A stretch of DNA of 64,000 nucleotides from Desulfacinum infernum DSM 9756 (GTDB lineage Bacteria; Desulfobacterota; Syntrophobacteria; Syntrophobacterales; DSM-9756), in contig NZ_FQVB01000007.1 of assembly GCF_900129305.1 (NCBI RefSeq), forward strand, positions 97,994-161,993. Direction: 5' to 3'. Of this stretch, positions 8,445-16,560 are shown piece by piece (position 1 is the stretch's first letter; each line of letters starts with the position of its first letter). A program made the position numbers and the translations under genes. A model generated the notes under the pieces. That model made no database searches, had not been told where the DNA came from, and saw only the letters and a program-made list of their open reading frames with translations.

Positions 8445-9323
8445 CTAGAGGGCGCGCATCCATTCGGGCTTGAGGCGCACCCGGCCTTCCAGGGCCGCAT
8501 CGATGAGAGCCAGGGCCTTCTCCTTGTCCGACGGCATCTTCACCTTGAGGGGCAGGTAGTTGGAAGCGTGATTGGACAAGAAAAGCCCCCGGCTCATGTG
8601 GGTATGCGCCAGCATCTCCCTCAGTTCGACCAGAAGCTCGCGGGGTTCCGGGAGCTCGAAGGCGCCCTCCTGTGCCCGGCGCCCCAGCTCCGTGTTGGGA
8701 AGCACCATCAGGGTGAGGGCGCCCACGTAGTTGGGATCGATCTCGCTCAAGATGGATCCGGTGGCCCGGGCGTGTTCCAGGGATCGCTCACGCCCGGCGA
8801 CGCCCAGCAGGACGGTGACCGAAAGCTTGATCCCGGCCTCCCGGATCCGCCTTCCGGCCTCCACCATCTTTTCCCGGGAGACCCCTTTGCGAATGTCCTT
8901 GAGAGTCTGCGGGTCTCCGCTCTCAACGCCCAGATAGACGATCCCCAGCCCCAGGTCCCGGAGCTCCTCCAGCTCCTGGGGGCTCTTTCGCAGGATGCTC
9001 TTGGCGTTGCCGTACAACCCCACTCTCTGGATCCAGGGCATTCGGGTGCGGATCTTCTGGAGAATCCCCGCAAGCCGCCCCTGGGGGATGATGAGCGCAT
9101 CGCCGTCCGCCAGAAAGACGCGACGCAGGAATTGAAGATTCCGGGCCGCGTAGTCGATGTCCCGATCGATGATGGCGTCATCCTTGATCCGAAACCGCAC
9201 TCCCTTATAGGTGCCGCAGAAGGTACACTTGTTGTGGGAACAGCCTCGTGTGACCTGTAGGATAATGCTTTCCGCCTCGCTGGGCGGGCGGATGATCATG
9301 CCTTCGTAATGCAGTCCGTCCAT
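8445..9323 (-). CDS. Radical SAM protein of unknown substrate
   Basis: A 292-residue enzyme with the radical SAM cluster motif CSHNKCTFC near residues 30-40 (CxxxxCxxC spacing as written, so slightly off CxxxCxxC), then VYLGVESGDPQTLKDIRKG, a conserved SAM-domain segment also seen in HemW/Elp3-like proteins. There is no B12-binding or TRAM domain. The start at ATG 9323 nearly abuts the divergent speE promoter. The gene shares its intergenic region with speE, but no functional link is evident. Substrate not assigned. Confidence 0.85.
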   Translation of the reverse strand: MDGLHYEGMIIRPPSEAESIILQVTRGCSHNKCTFCGTYKGVRFRIKDDAIIDRDIDYAARNLQFLRRVFLADGDALIIPQGRLAGILQKIRTRMPWIQRVGLYGNAKSILRKSPQELEELRDLGLGIVYLGVESGDPQTLKDIRKGVSREKMVEAGRRIREAGIKLSVTVLLGVAGRERSLEHARATGSILSEIDPNYVGALTLMVLPNTELGRRAQEGAFELPEPRELLVELREMLAHTHMSRGLFLSNHASNYLPLKVKMPSDKEKALALIDAALEGRVRLKPEWMRAL

Positions 9324-9361
9324 GTTCTGGTTTCTCCGGATCGGAAAGGGCTATTCTGTGT

Positions 9362-9390
9362 TTGAGATTTCCAAATCGCTCCTATATATT
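9362..9390 (+). promoter_or_regulatory. Sigma-70 promoter for speE
   Basis: TTGAGA (9362-9367) and TATATT (9385-9390) are separated by 17 bases, about 40 bases upstream of the speE start. The AT-rich context is distinctive here. Confidence 0.65.
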
Positions 9391-9429
9391 GGCCCGTTCC
9401 AAAATTTTCAAGCGAGGAGGACCTTCGCC

Positions 9430-10338
9430 ATGACCGAGAACAACATCCTGAACGAGCCTTTTTCTTCCACCATGAGCCGCCGGTTTCGCATCGCGCGGAA
9501 CATCCACACCCAGAAGACCCCCTTCCAGCTGGTGGAAGTGGTGGAAACCAGCGACTACGGGATCACCCTCTTTCTGGACCGGCGCTTCCAGACGTCGGAA
9601 AAGGACGAATTCTTCTATCACGAATCCCTGGTGCATCCGGCCATGATGACCCATCCCAACCCGGAGCGGGTTCTCATCATCGGAGGGGGGGACGGCGGCA
9701 CCCTGGAAGAGTCCCTCAAATATCCGTCGGTTCAGTCCGCCACCATGGTGGAACTGGACCCCGAAGTGGTGGACATCGCCAAGGTCCATCTTCGGTCCAT
9801 CTGCGGCGATGCTTTCGATGATCCCAGGACCCGTCTCATTATCGGCGACGGGCGCAAGTTCGTGGAAGAGACGGACGAGACTTTCGATGTGATCATCCTG
9901 GATCTCACGGATCCCTTGGAACCGTCCAAGTACGTGTATACCAAGGAATTCTACACTCTCTGCCGGGACCGGCTGCGTCCGGGAGGCATCCTGGCCCTTC
10001 ACAACGACTCCCCCTTCTTCTATCCGGAAGCCTTCAACGTGATCTCCAAGACCTTGGATTCCGTCTTCCCCTACCGGCGCCAATATCTCACCTACATCGT
10101 GGGATACATGCTGGACTTTGCCTTCTCCATCTGTTCCAGGGAGGATGTGCTGGACGTGTCGGAGGAGGTGCTGAGGGAGCGGCTTCGGGATCGAAACATC
10201 GGGCATCTTTACTACTACCACCCGGCGATGCACCCGCGCGCTTCCGCTCTTCCCGGGTATGTAACCCGGATATTGGAGACTCCGTGCCAGATATCCACGG
10301 ACGCCGCGCCTTACGTCATGGACGAAGAGGAGTATTAG
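9430..10338 (+). CDS. speE: Spermidine synthase (polyamine aminopropyltransferase)
   Basis: Transfers the aminopropyl group of decarboxylated SAM to putrescine. The 302-residue protein has the nucleotide motif IIGGGDGGTLEE, followed by MVELDPEVVDIAK and DVIILDLTDP, all typical of SpeE. The start is ATG 9430 with GCGAGGAGGACC upstream; a longer in-frame extension would overlap the promoter. Together with speD and speB it completes a putrescine-to-spermidine route. Aminopropyl acceptor specificity cannot be read from sequence. Confidence 0.92.
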   Translation: MTENNILNEPFSSTMSRRFRIARNIHTQKTPFQLVEVVETSDYGITLFLDRRFQTSEKDEFFYHESLVHPAMMTHPNPERVLIIGGGDGGTLEESLKYPSVQSATMVELDPEVVDIAKVHLRSICGDAFDDPRTRLIIGDGRKFVEETDETFDVIILDLTDPLEPSKYVYTKEFYTLCRDRLRPGGILALHNDSPFFYPEAFNVISKTLDSVFPYRRQYLTYIVGYMLDFAFSICSREDVLDVSEEVLRERLRDRNIGHLYYYHPAMHPRASALPGYVTRILETPCQISTDAAPYVMDEEEY

Positions 10339-10404
10339 TCCTCATCACGGAACGGACGACCCGGGACTGCGAGCCATGAGAGCGCCTTTGTCATGCGGCC
10401 CACC

Positions 10405-10432
10405 GCAGGGGCGAATGATCATTCGCCCCTGC
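10405..10432. repeat. Perfect 28-base palindrome (GGGGCGAAT family)
   Basis: GCAGGGGCGAATGA is followed immediately by its exact reverse complement, between speE and the thiolase gene. Related copies lie at 15720-15749 and 55478-55505, so this is a dispersed repeat. It might also act as a terminator, but it has no T-tract. Confidence 0.75.
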
Positions 10433-10501
10433 AGCCCGCATGCAAGGAGGGGTCGTGTTTCATAAATGGGAACGAAAAGCGCGAATCTGTTGGGATAGAT
10501 C

Positions 10502-11464
10502 ATGAGTCATGAAACCAGGCGGCTCCCTCGAGGGGCCAAATGCACACGGTGCCGGGAGCAGGCGACCATTGCGCTTCCGAGCCACCATGCCAACTTCTGC
10601 GAAGACTGTTTTCGCTTCTTTTTTCGTCGCAGCGTGCAGCGGGCCATGAAGAAGTTCCCCGTGGATCCCCGGGAGACGATTCTGGTGGCGGTCTCCGGCG
10701 GCAAGGATTCCCTGGCCGCCTGGGCCGTCCTTCAGGATCTGGGCTGGAAGACCAAGGGAATCCACGTGGATCTGGGAATCGAGGGGTTTTCCGAAGCTTC
10801 GGCCGCCGCCATCGATGCTTTCGCGGCTCGAAGAGGCCTTTCATGGGTACGTTATTCGCTCAAGGAGGTCTTCGGGTACACCATTCCCGAGATCCAAAAA
10901 CGCACCCGCCGGAAGATCTGTTCGGTCTGCGGCACGGTCAAACGCCAGGTGCTCAACCGCCTCACCTTCCAGGAAGAGTGCCGGGTGGTGGCCACCGGCC
11001 ACAACCTGGACGATGAAGCGGGGCGGCTCTTGGGCAACCTGGTGCGGAATCGAAGGGAATACATCGAGAAGCAGTACCCCTATCTGCCGTCGTCTCACCC
11101 TCGGCTGCCGGTGAAGATCAAACCCCTCTATCGGGTTTCGGCCGATGAGATCCGGACCTTCTGCCGGGTGGAGGGAATCGAATACTTGGCCGATTCGTGC
11201 CCCTTGTCCCGCGGAGCCACCAGCCACACCTTTCAGGAAGTCCTCCAGTTTCTCGAAAAGAAGATGCCCGGAACGAAACGGGATTTTCTCTTTTCCTACC
11301 TGGAGTCCAAGGAGCCGCCCAAGCCCGTGGACGACTTCGGTACCTGCGATCAGTGCGGTCAGCCCTGCTACGGAACCCGCTGCAGCGTCTGCAACCTCTT
11401 GAACCAGCTTCGGGAGAAGGATGCGGCGCGACGCCCGCCTTCCGACGGCGAAGGTCCCCGATAG
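10502..11464 (+). CDS. TtuA/Ncs6-like tRNA 2-thiolation protein
   Basis: A 320-residue PP-loop ATPase. It has an N-terminal zinc ribbon (CTRCREQA, then FCEDC), the PP-loop SGGKDS, the cluster cysteines KICSVCG plus ADSCPLSRGA, and a C-terminal zinc ribbon (CDQCGQPC, CSVC). This is the layout of the TtuA/TtcA-group enzymes that use an iron-sulfur cluster to thiolate tRNA uridine or cytidine; the two zinc ribbons favour TtuA/Ncs6. In thermophiles TtuA makes 2-thioribothymidine-54, which stabilises tRNA. The target here is unproven. A strong terminator follows. Confidence 0.85.
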   Translation: MSHETRRLPRGAKCTRCREQATIALPSHHANFCEDCFRFFFRRSVQRAMKKFPVDPRETILVAVSGGKDSLAAWAVLQDLGWKTKGIHVDLGIEGFSEASAAAIDAFAARRGLSWVRYSLKEVFGYTIPEIQKRTRRKICSVCGTVKRQVLNRLTFQEECRVVATGHNLDDEAGRLLGNLVRNRREYIEKQYPYLPSSHPRLPVKIKPLYRVSADEIRTFCRVEGIEYLADSCPLSRGATSHTFQEVLQFLEKKMPGTKRDFLFSYLESKEPPKPVDDFGTCDQCGQPCYGTRCSVCNLLNQLREKDAARRPPSDGEGPR

Positions 11465-11517
11465 GGATCCTGTTCGCCGCCAGCCGTCCGCCGAACTCCC
11501 CCGAAAGGGAACGCAAG

Positions 11518-11555
11518 AAACCCCAGGCCCGAAACCCGGACCTGGGGTTTTTCTG
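11518..11555 (+). terminator. Rho-independent terminator after the thiolase gene
   Basis: The stem AAACCCCAGG / CCTGGGGTTT (11518-11527 and 11541-11550) encloses a 13-base loop and runs into TTTTT. It ends the plus-strand unit before the convergent uraA. Confidence 0.85.
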
Positions 11556-11610
11556 TCGGCAAAGGGATCTTGGGCAATCCCCCCACCCCCTTCGGAAAAG
11601 GGGCGACTTC

Positions 11611-11675
11611 CCATCACCCATCACCCATCACTCATTACTCATCACTCATTACTCGTCACTCATTATCCGTCACCA
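11611..11675. repeat. Tandem degenerate 7-base repeat (CATCACC / CATTACT)
   Basis: About nine head-to-tail copies of a 7-base unit drift from CATCACC to CATTACT/CGTCACT. They are followed at 11682-11712 by ACGGATGACGAATCACGGATG-type direct repeats. The array lies between the convergent thiolase and uraA genes. It is not CRISPR: the units have no spacers. Confidence 0.8.
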
Positions 11676-11707
11676 CGAGAAACGGATGACGAATCACGGA
11701 TGACGGA

Positions 11708-12952
11708 TCACGCCCTCCGCTTGGGCAGTATCAGGTTGAGGATGACCCCGCAGATACCCGCCAGGCCGATCCCCTTGATGGTGAATTCTCCCGCGGAAAA
11801 GGCCATGCCGCCGATGCCGAAGACCACCACCAGGGCCACGATGGCCATGTTGCGGGGTTCCATGAGATCATCGCCGGCCCGTACCAGGGTGTTCAGGCCC
11901 ACCACGGTGATGGCCCCGAAGAGCAGAATGAGGATGCCGCCCATGACCGGCACGGGGATGGTCTGGAGCAGAGCACCCAGCTTGCCCACGAAGGCCAGCA
12001 GAATGGCGCAGCAGGAGGCGATGGTCATGATGGCCGGATTGAAGATCTTGATGAGGGCCACCGCGCCGGTCACTTCCGAGTAGGTGGTGTTGGGCGGTCC
12101 GCCCAGAAAGGCCGCCAGGGCTGTGGCCAGACCGTCGCCCATGAGGGTGCGATGGATGCCGGGATTCTTGATGTAGTCTTTTCCGGTCACCGATCCGATG
12201 GCCAGGATGTCCCCAAAGTGCTCAATGGCCGGGGCGATGGCCACCGGGGCGATGAAAAGAACCGCCTGCCAGTTCCACTCGGGAAAGACGAAGTTGGGCA
12301 CGGCAAACCAGGGGGCCTTCAGGACCGGTTCAAAATTGACGAGCCCCAGGGGGATGGAGAGAACGTAGCCCACCACGATGCCGCACAGAATGGGGATGAG
12401 CCGAAGCATGCCCCGCCCCAGAAGAGACACCAGGATGGTGGTGGCCAGCGAAATCATGGAGACCACCAGGGCGGTCTTTTCGGGCACCAGCACCGCGGCG
12501 CCGTCCCCGGTCTTTCCCAGGGCCATGTTCACGGCCACGGGAGCCAGGATGAGGCCGATGACCATGATCACGGGCCCGATCACCACCGGGGGGAGGATCC
12601 GGTCCAGCACCTGGCTTCCCCGCCACAAGATGATCAGACTGAAGATTACGTAGACCACGCCGGCGGCGGCCAGGCCGCACAGGGTGGCCGGGATGCCCCA
12701 GGTCTTCACCCCGTAGATGATGGGGGCGATGAAGGCGAAGGAGGAAGCGAGAAAGACCGGGACTTTCCCCCGGGTGATCAGTTGAAAGAGCAGGGTGCCG
12801 GCGCCGGCCGTGAAAAGCGCCACGTTGGGGTCCAGACCCGTCAGGAGCGGCACCAGGACCAGGGCGCCGAAGGCCACGAAGAGCATCTGGGCACCCACCA
12901 GGGTGTCCTTGAATCGAAGGTGATACTCGGTAGAATGAATGCCTTTTTCCAT
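11708..12952 (-). CDS. uraA: Uracil/xanthine permease
   Basis: A 414-residue inner-membrane transporter of the NCS2 family, with about 12-14 hydrophobic helices and the conserved segments FVAFGALVLVPLLTGLDPNV, AIEHFGDILAIG, GGPPNTTYSEVTGAV and PVPVMGGILILLFG. The start is ATG 12952 with AGGAGG nine bases upstream; an in-frame extension to 13222 only overlaps upp. It follows upp on the same strand, so uptake and salvage of uracil are coupled, though a terminator-like hairpin separates the two genes. Confidence 0.92.
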   Translation of the reverse strand: MEKGIHSTEYHLRFKDTLVGAQMLFVAFGALVLVPLLTGLDPNVALFTAGAGTLLFQLITRGKVPVFLASSFAFIAPIIYGVKTWGIPATLCGLAAAGVVYVIFSLIILWRGSQVLDRILPPVVIGPVIMVIGLILAPVAVNMALGKTGDGAAVLVPEKTALVVSMISLATTILVSLLGRGMLRLIPILCGIVVGYVLSIPLGLVNFEPVLKAPWFAVPNFVFPEWNWQAVLFIAPVAIAPAIEHFGDILAIGSVTGKDYIKNPGIHRTLMGDGLATALAAFLGGPPNTTYSEVTGAVALIKIFNPAIMTIASCCAILLAFVGKLGALLQTIPVPVMGGILILLFGAITVVGLNTLVRAGDDLMEPRNMAIVALVVVFGIGGMAFSAGEFTIKGIGLAGICGVILNLILPKRRA

Positions 12953-13008
12953 GAAATTCCTCCTTTTGACATGCGTCGTTCTTGGAGTGCTTTCTCCGGT
13001 GGGAAGGC

Positions 13009-13036
13009 AAAAAAAAAGCACGCTTTGCGTGCTTTC
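13009..13036 (-). terminator. Terminator-like hairpin between upp and uraA
   Basis: On the minus strand the stem AAAGCACGC / GCGTGCTTT with a short loop runs into nine T residues. It lies 10 bases past the upp stop and 57 bases before uraA, so it should end or attenuate transcription leaving upp. Confidence 0.85.
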
Positions 13037-13044
13037 GGAACGAG

Positions 13045-13671
13045 CTATTTGGTGCCGAAGATCTTGTCTCCGGCATCTCCCAGGCCGGGCAAAATGTAGC
13101 CGATGTCGTTGAGCTTTTCGTCGACGGCTGCGACATAGATGTCCACGTCCGGATGGGCTTCTTCCAGTCGCCGGATGCCCTCGGGGGCGGCCACCAGAAA
13201 GATTCCTCGGATGTTGGTGCATCCGGCTTCCTTCAGAAGGTCCACCGTGAGGACCAGGGTGCCGCCGGTGGCCAGCATGGGGTCCAGAATGAGGGCGATG
13301 CGCTCGTCCATCTTGTTGGCCAGCTTCACGTAGTAGCGGACCGGCTCCAGGGTTTCCTCGTTCCGGTAGAGGCCCACCACGCTCACCTTGGCGCCCGGGA
13401 TGAGGTCCAGGACACCGTCCATCATGCCCAGGCCGGCGCGCAGGATGGGCACCACGGTGATCTTTTTGCCCTTGATGCGTTCCACCTCAACCGGGCCGCT
13501 CCAGCCCTGAATGGTGCGCTTTTCCGTTTCCAGGTCCTTGGTGGCCTCGTAGGTGAGCAGCCGGGCCAGTTCGGAAGCCAGCTCCCGGAAATCCTTGGTG
13601 CTGATGTTGTGTTTGCGCATGATGCCGAGCTTGTGGCGGACCAAGGGGTGGTCGACGACGTGAACGGCCAC
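13045..13671 (-). CDS. upp: Uracil phosphoribosyltransferase
   Basis: Makes UMP from uracil and PRPP. At 208 residues it matches the E. coli enzyme. Motifs include [26 protein letters not shown] (the PRPP loop) and the C-terminal [11 protein letters not shown]. The start is GTG 13671 with AAAGGAG seven bases upstream. A TTGACA-17-TATAGG promoter is directly upstream. An upstream in-frame extension runs through that promoter and is not translated. Confidence 0.96.
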   Translation of the reverse strand: MAVHVVDHPLVRHKLGIMRKHNISTKDFRELASELARLLTYEATKDLETEKRTIQGWSGPVEVERIKGKKITVVPILRAGLGMMDGVLDLIPGAKVSVVGLYRNEETLEPVRYYVKLANKMDERIALILDPMLATGGTLVLTVDLLKEAGCTNIRGIFLVAAPEGIRRLEEAHPDVDIYVAAVDEKLNDIGYILPGLGDAGDKIFGTK

Positions 13672-13719
13672 GGGCGTCTCCTTTCTTTGACGGCGTTCGG
13701 ATGCCTGCTTCAGGCGCAG

Positions 13720-13748
13720 CCTATAGAGGAAAGCAGGGGGGGTGTCAA
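13720..13748 (-). promoter_or_regulatory. Sigma-70 promoter for upp
   Basis: On the minus strand TTGACA (13748-13743) and TATAGG (13725-13720) are 17 bases apart, about 50 bases before the GTG start. The first bases after TTGACA are a run of C, as in the promoter at 5970-5998. Confidence 0.75.
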
Positions 13749-13883
13749 GGAAGGAATCGGGAGGGAAGGGCGAGCGGGTGCCGCAGCGTTGACGCAGAAA
13801 CGGAGACGCTGCTAATGTTTTCAAATTCATGTGGAATCTACAGCCTGATTCTCGGCGGCGAGGAAATGGAAGGGAGGCGACCC

Positions 13884-14348
13884 ATGAGAATCTACCTCAT
13901 GCAACACGCCCGGCCCGTACCCAAGGAAGAAGATCCCCGCCAGCCCCTTTCCCGACAGGGCGTGCGGGACGCGGAGATGGTGGGGGAACGCCTTGCGGCG
14001 GCGGGAGTTCGCCCGGAGGTCCTCCTGCACAGCCCTAAGGAAAGGGCCAAGGAAACGGCACGCATTGTCTGGAGGAAGCTGGGGGGCCAGGGGCGGCTGC
14101 AGGAACGGGAGGATCTGGCGCCGCTGGCGGACCCGGGGTCCGTGCTGGCGGACCTGGAGGCCGCAACGGGTGAGTGCCTGGTGGTGGGGCACCTGCCGCA
14201 CCTGGGGCGCTTGGCCACCCGCCTCCTCACGGCGGGGCTCCGGGACGAACCGCCCTTGATCCGTTTCCGGCAGGGGGCCGTCCTCTGTCTCGTCCGGGAG
14301 GCGGAGGGTTGGCAGGTGGCCTGGATGCTTGCCCCTGAGTTGGCATAA
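13884..14348 (+). CDS. sixA: SixA-like phosphohistidine phosphatase (histidine phosphatase superfamily)
   Basis: A 154-residue protein beginning [11 protein letters not shown], where the usual RHG motif reads QHA as in SixA proteins. The second catalytic histidine is in [12 protein letters not shown], and [13 protein letters not shown] is the conserved superfamily segment. SixA removes phosphate from histidine in phosphorelay or phosphotransfer proteins. The start is ATG 13884 with GGGAGG upstream. It is divergent from upp and is followed 57 bases on by a nucleoside transporter. Confidence 0.85.
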   Translation: MRIYLMQHARPVPKEEDPRQPLSRQGVRDAEMVGERLAAAGVRPEVLLHSPKERAKETARIVWRKLGGQGRLQEREDLAPLADPGSVLADLEAATGECLVVGHLPHLGRLATRLLTAGLRDEPPLIRFRQGAVLCLVREAEGWQVAWMLAPELA

Positions 14349-14405
14349 ACGGCTTGGGGAGCGGGCCTTGGTCTTGTCTGTTCGCATGGAGGCTGAGCGA
14401 GAGGG

Positions 14406-15650
14406 ATGTTGCAGCTGCAGAGCGCTTTGGGCCTCGTGATGTTGGTTTTTCTGGCGTGGGGATTTTCGGAAAACAGGCGCCGTTTGGCCTGGCGGGAGGT
14501 GGCGGGAGGGATCGTTCTCCAGGTCGCCCTGGCCTTCATCCTCTTGAAGATGCCCGGGGCGCGCCTCGTCTTCGCCTGGCTGAACCAGGCGGTTCAGGCC
14601 CTTTCGGCGGCCACCGAGGCGGGAACCGGGTTCGTCTTCGGATACCTGGGCGGCGGCGATCCGCCCTTCCAGGTCCGGCCCGGGGCGTCCACCTACATCC
14701 TGGCTTTCCGGGGACTGCCCCTGGTGCTGGTCATGAGCGCTCTGTCCGCGCTGCTCTATCACTGGGGGATCATTCCCCGGGTGGTGCGGGCCCTGGCCTG
14801 GATGCTCAAACGCGCCACGGGGATCAGCGGTGTGGAGGCCCTGGGGACGGCCGCCAACATCTTCGTGGGCATGGTGGAAGCCCCGGTCCTGGTCCGCCCG
14901 TATCTGGAAAGGGTCAGCCGAAGCGAGCTCTTCACCATCATGGCGGCCGGTATGGCCACCATCGCCGGCACGGTCATGGTGCTGTACGCCTCCATCCTGG
15001 AACCGGTCATCCCCGGGGTCATGGGGCATCTGCTGGTGGCGTCCATCATCAGCGCGCCGGCGGCCGTGACGGTGAGCAAGCTCATGGTGCCGCCCGTGGA
15101 GGAGGGCGTGGAGGGCTCCTTGGCCCTGGAGCGGGAGGCCCGAAGCGCCATGGACGCCGTAACCCAGGGCACCCTGGCCGGCCTCTCCCTTCTTTTGAAC
15201 ATCATCGCCATGCTGATCGTCTTTGTGGCCCTGGTGCATCTGGCCAACATGATCCTGGGATGGGTCCCCTCCTGGGGCGGAGAGCCCTGGACCGTGCAGC
15301 GGCTTCTGGGGTTGATCATGGCGCCGGTGACCTGGCTCATGGGCGTTCCCTGGTCCGAGGCGCACACGGCGGGGAGTCTCATGGGAGTCAAGACGATCCT
15401 CAACGAATTCCTGGCCTACCTCCAGATGGCGGCCCTGCCCGCCGATGCGCTCAGCCCCCGTTCGCGCTTGATCCTCACCTACGCCCTGTGCGGCTTCGCC
15501 AACATGGGATCCCTGGGGATCATGATCGGAGGACTGGGGGCCATGGCGCCCGCGCGGCGGCCGGAAATCGTGGAACTGGGGGTTCGGTCCATTGTGGCGG
15601 GGACTCTCGCCACCTGCATGACCGGAGCGGTCATCGGTCTGCTGGTCTGA
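14406..15650 (+). CDS. Concentrative nucleoside transporter (CNT / NupC family)
   Basis: A 414-residue polytopic membrane protein. The core segment NIFVGMVEAPVLVRPYLERV followed by MAAGMATIAGTVMVLYA matches CNT-type nucleoside transporters that use an ion gradient. The C-terminal GFANMGSLGIMIGGLGAMAP is also typical. It could supply nucleosides to the salvage enzymes encoded nearby. Ion and substrate are unknown. Confidence 0.87.
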   Translation: MLQLQSALGLVMLVFLAWGFSENRRRLAWREVAGGIVLQVALAFILLKMPGARLVFAWLNQAVQALSAATEAGTGFVFGYLGGGDPPFQVRPGASTYILAFRGLPLVLVMSALSALLYHWGIIPRVVRALAWMLKRATGISGVEALGTAANIFVGMVEAPVLVRPYLERVSRSELFTIMAAGMATIAGTVMVLYASILEPVIPGVMGHLLVASIISAPAAVTVSKLMVPPVEEGVEGSLALEREARSAMDAVTQGTLAGLSLLLNIIAMLIVFVALVHLANMILGWVPSWGGEPWTVQRLLGLIMAPVTWLMGVPWSEAHTAGSLMGVKTILNEFLAYLQMAALPADALSPRSRLILTYALCGFANMGSLGIMIGGLGAMAPARRPEIVELGVRSIVAGTLATCMTGAVIGLLV

Positions 15651-15719
15651 ATCGTACCCGCCGCGGAGATCCCCGCCGTTTGCATGAAACGCGACCTCGT
15701 TCCGTTCGTGCACGCGGCC

Positions 15720-15749
15720 TGTAGGGGCGAATCATCAGTCGACCCTACA
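15720..15749. repeat. Imperfect palindrome of the GGGGCGAAT family
   Basis: TGTAGGGGCGAATCATCAGT and the following GACCCTACA form a degenerate inverted repeat related to 10405-10432. It lies 70 bases after the nucleoside transporter gene. Confidence 0.6.
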
Positions 15750-15814
15750 AGGGTCCGCTTCCCAAAGGTGCGTTTCCTCTTTCATTGTTTCTCTCCGCGC
15801 GATGAGAGTTGAAG

Positions 15815-15853
15815 TGAAAGAGAACCGCGAATGAACGCCAATGGACGCGAATG
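15815..15853 (-). repeat. 39-base dispersed repeat, copy 1
   Basis: Its minus strand (from CATTCGCGTCCATT to TTCTCTTTCA) matches the plus strand at 35699-35737 with five mismatches in 39. It is built of near-tandem GCGAATGAAC units. It lies between the convergent CNT transporter and YaiI-like genes. Confidence 0.8.
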
Positions 15854-15912
15854 GATCGTTTCGTGTTCGTTCGCGACTTCAACGCTCGGCCGGCCTCTCG
15901 GATCCCCGAACC

Positions 15913-16383
15913 TCAACTCGGATTTTGGCCTCCGGCCTTGAGTCCTCGGGTGAGGGCCCGGTCCAGGGCGGAGGCGAAACGGCGCCGGTCGCTCTCGCTC
16001 AGGGGGCCCGGGCCGCCCTGGGCCAGACCGGCGCCTCGAAGATCGTGGAGAAAATTCCGGATGGAGAGTCGCTCCCCTACGTTTTCCTTGGTGTAGCTCT
16101 GCCCCCGGGGATCGATGGCCACGGCTCCCTTGTCCACCACCTGAGCGGCCAGGGGAACGTCCGCGGTGATCACCAGGTCCCCCGGTGCCACCCGCTGGGC
16201 GATGGCTTGATCGGCGGCGTCGAAATCCCCGCTCACCCGCACCATGGTGACAAGCGATGAGCGGGGCACGGCCAAGGGCCTGTTGGCCACCACGAAAACG
16301 GGAAGACGCAGCCTTTGGGCCGCCCGGAAGACGATCTCCTTGATGTCCCCCGGGCATCCGTCCGCATCGATCCAAATGTTCAC
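15913..16383 (-). CDS. YaiI/YqxD family protein (DUF188)
   Basis: A 156-residue protein starting MNIWIDADGCPGDIKEIVFR, with DLVITADVPLAAQVVDKGA and DPRGQSYTKENVGERLS, the family hallmarks. The fold is PIN-like and the conserved aspartates suggest a metal-dependent nuclease, but the function is not established. It converges with the nucleoside transporter and is divergent from typA. Confidence 0.9.
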   Translation of the reverse strand: MNIWIDADGCPGDIKEIVFRAAQRLRLPVFVVANRPLAVPRSSLVTMVRVSGDFDAADQAIAQRVAPGDLVITADVPLAAQVVDKGAVAIDPRGQSYTKENVGERLSIRNFLHDLRGAGLAQGGPGPLSESDRRRFASALDRALTRGLKAGGQNPS

Positions 16384-16560
16384 GTGTTTTCTCCTCTGAA
16401 GTTGTCTCCCTGCCCCTTTTCCCTACCACAGCGGGGGATCCGGCGGGGCGAGAAAAAACGACGTGCCCCCTGCCGGAAAAACCGGTTGCCGCCGTTATGA
16501 CCTTGGTGTATGTGTCCCCGGCATTTGATCCGATCCCAAGACCGAGAGGAAAGCCATACC

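Noticed and set aside
8113..8463. Open frame encoding a VTPAQAGVH-type peptide
   Set aside because: It is a translation of dispersed palindromic repeats, a known annotation artefact.
11611..11675. CRISPR-like array
   Set aside because: The units are contiguous 7-mers without spacers, so this is a simple tandem repeat.
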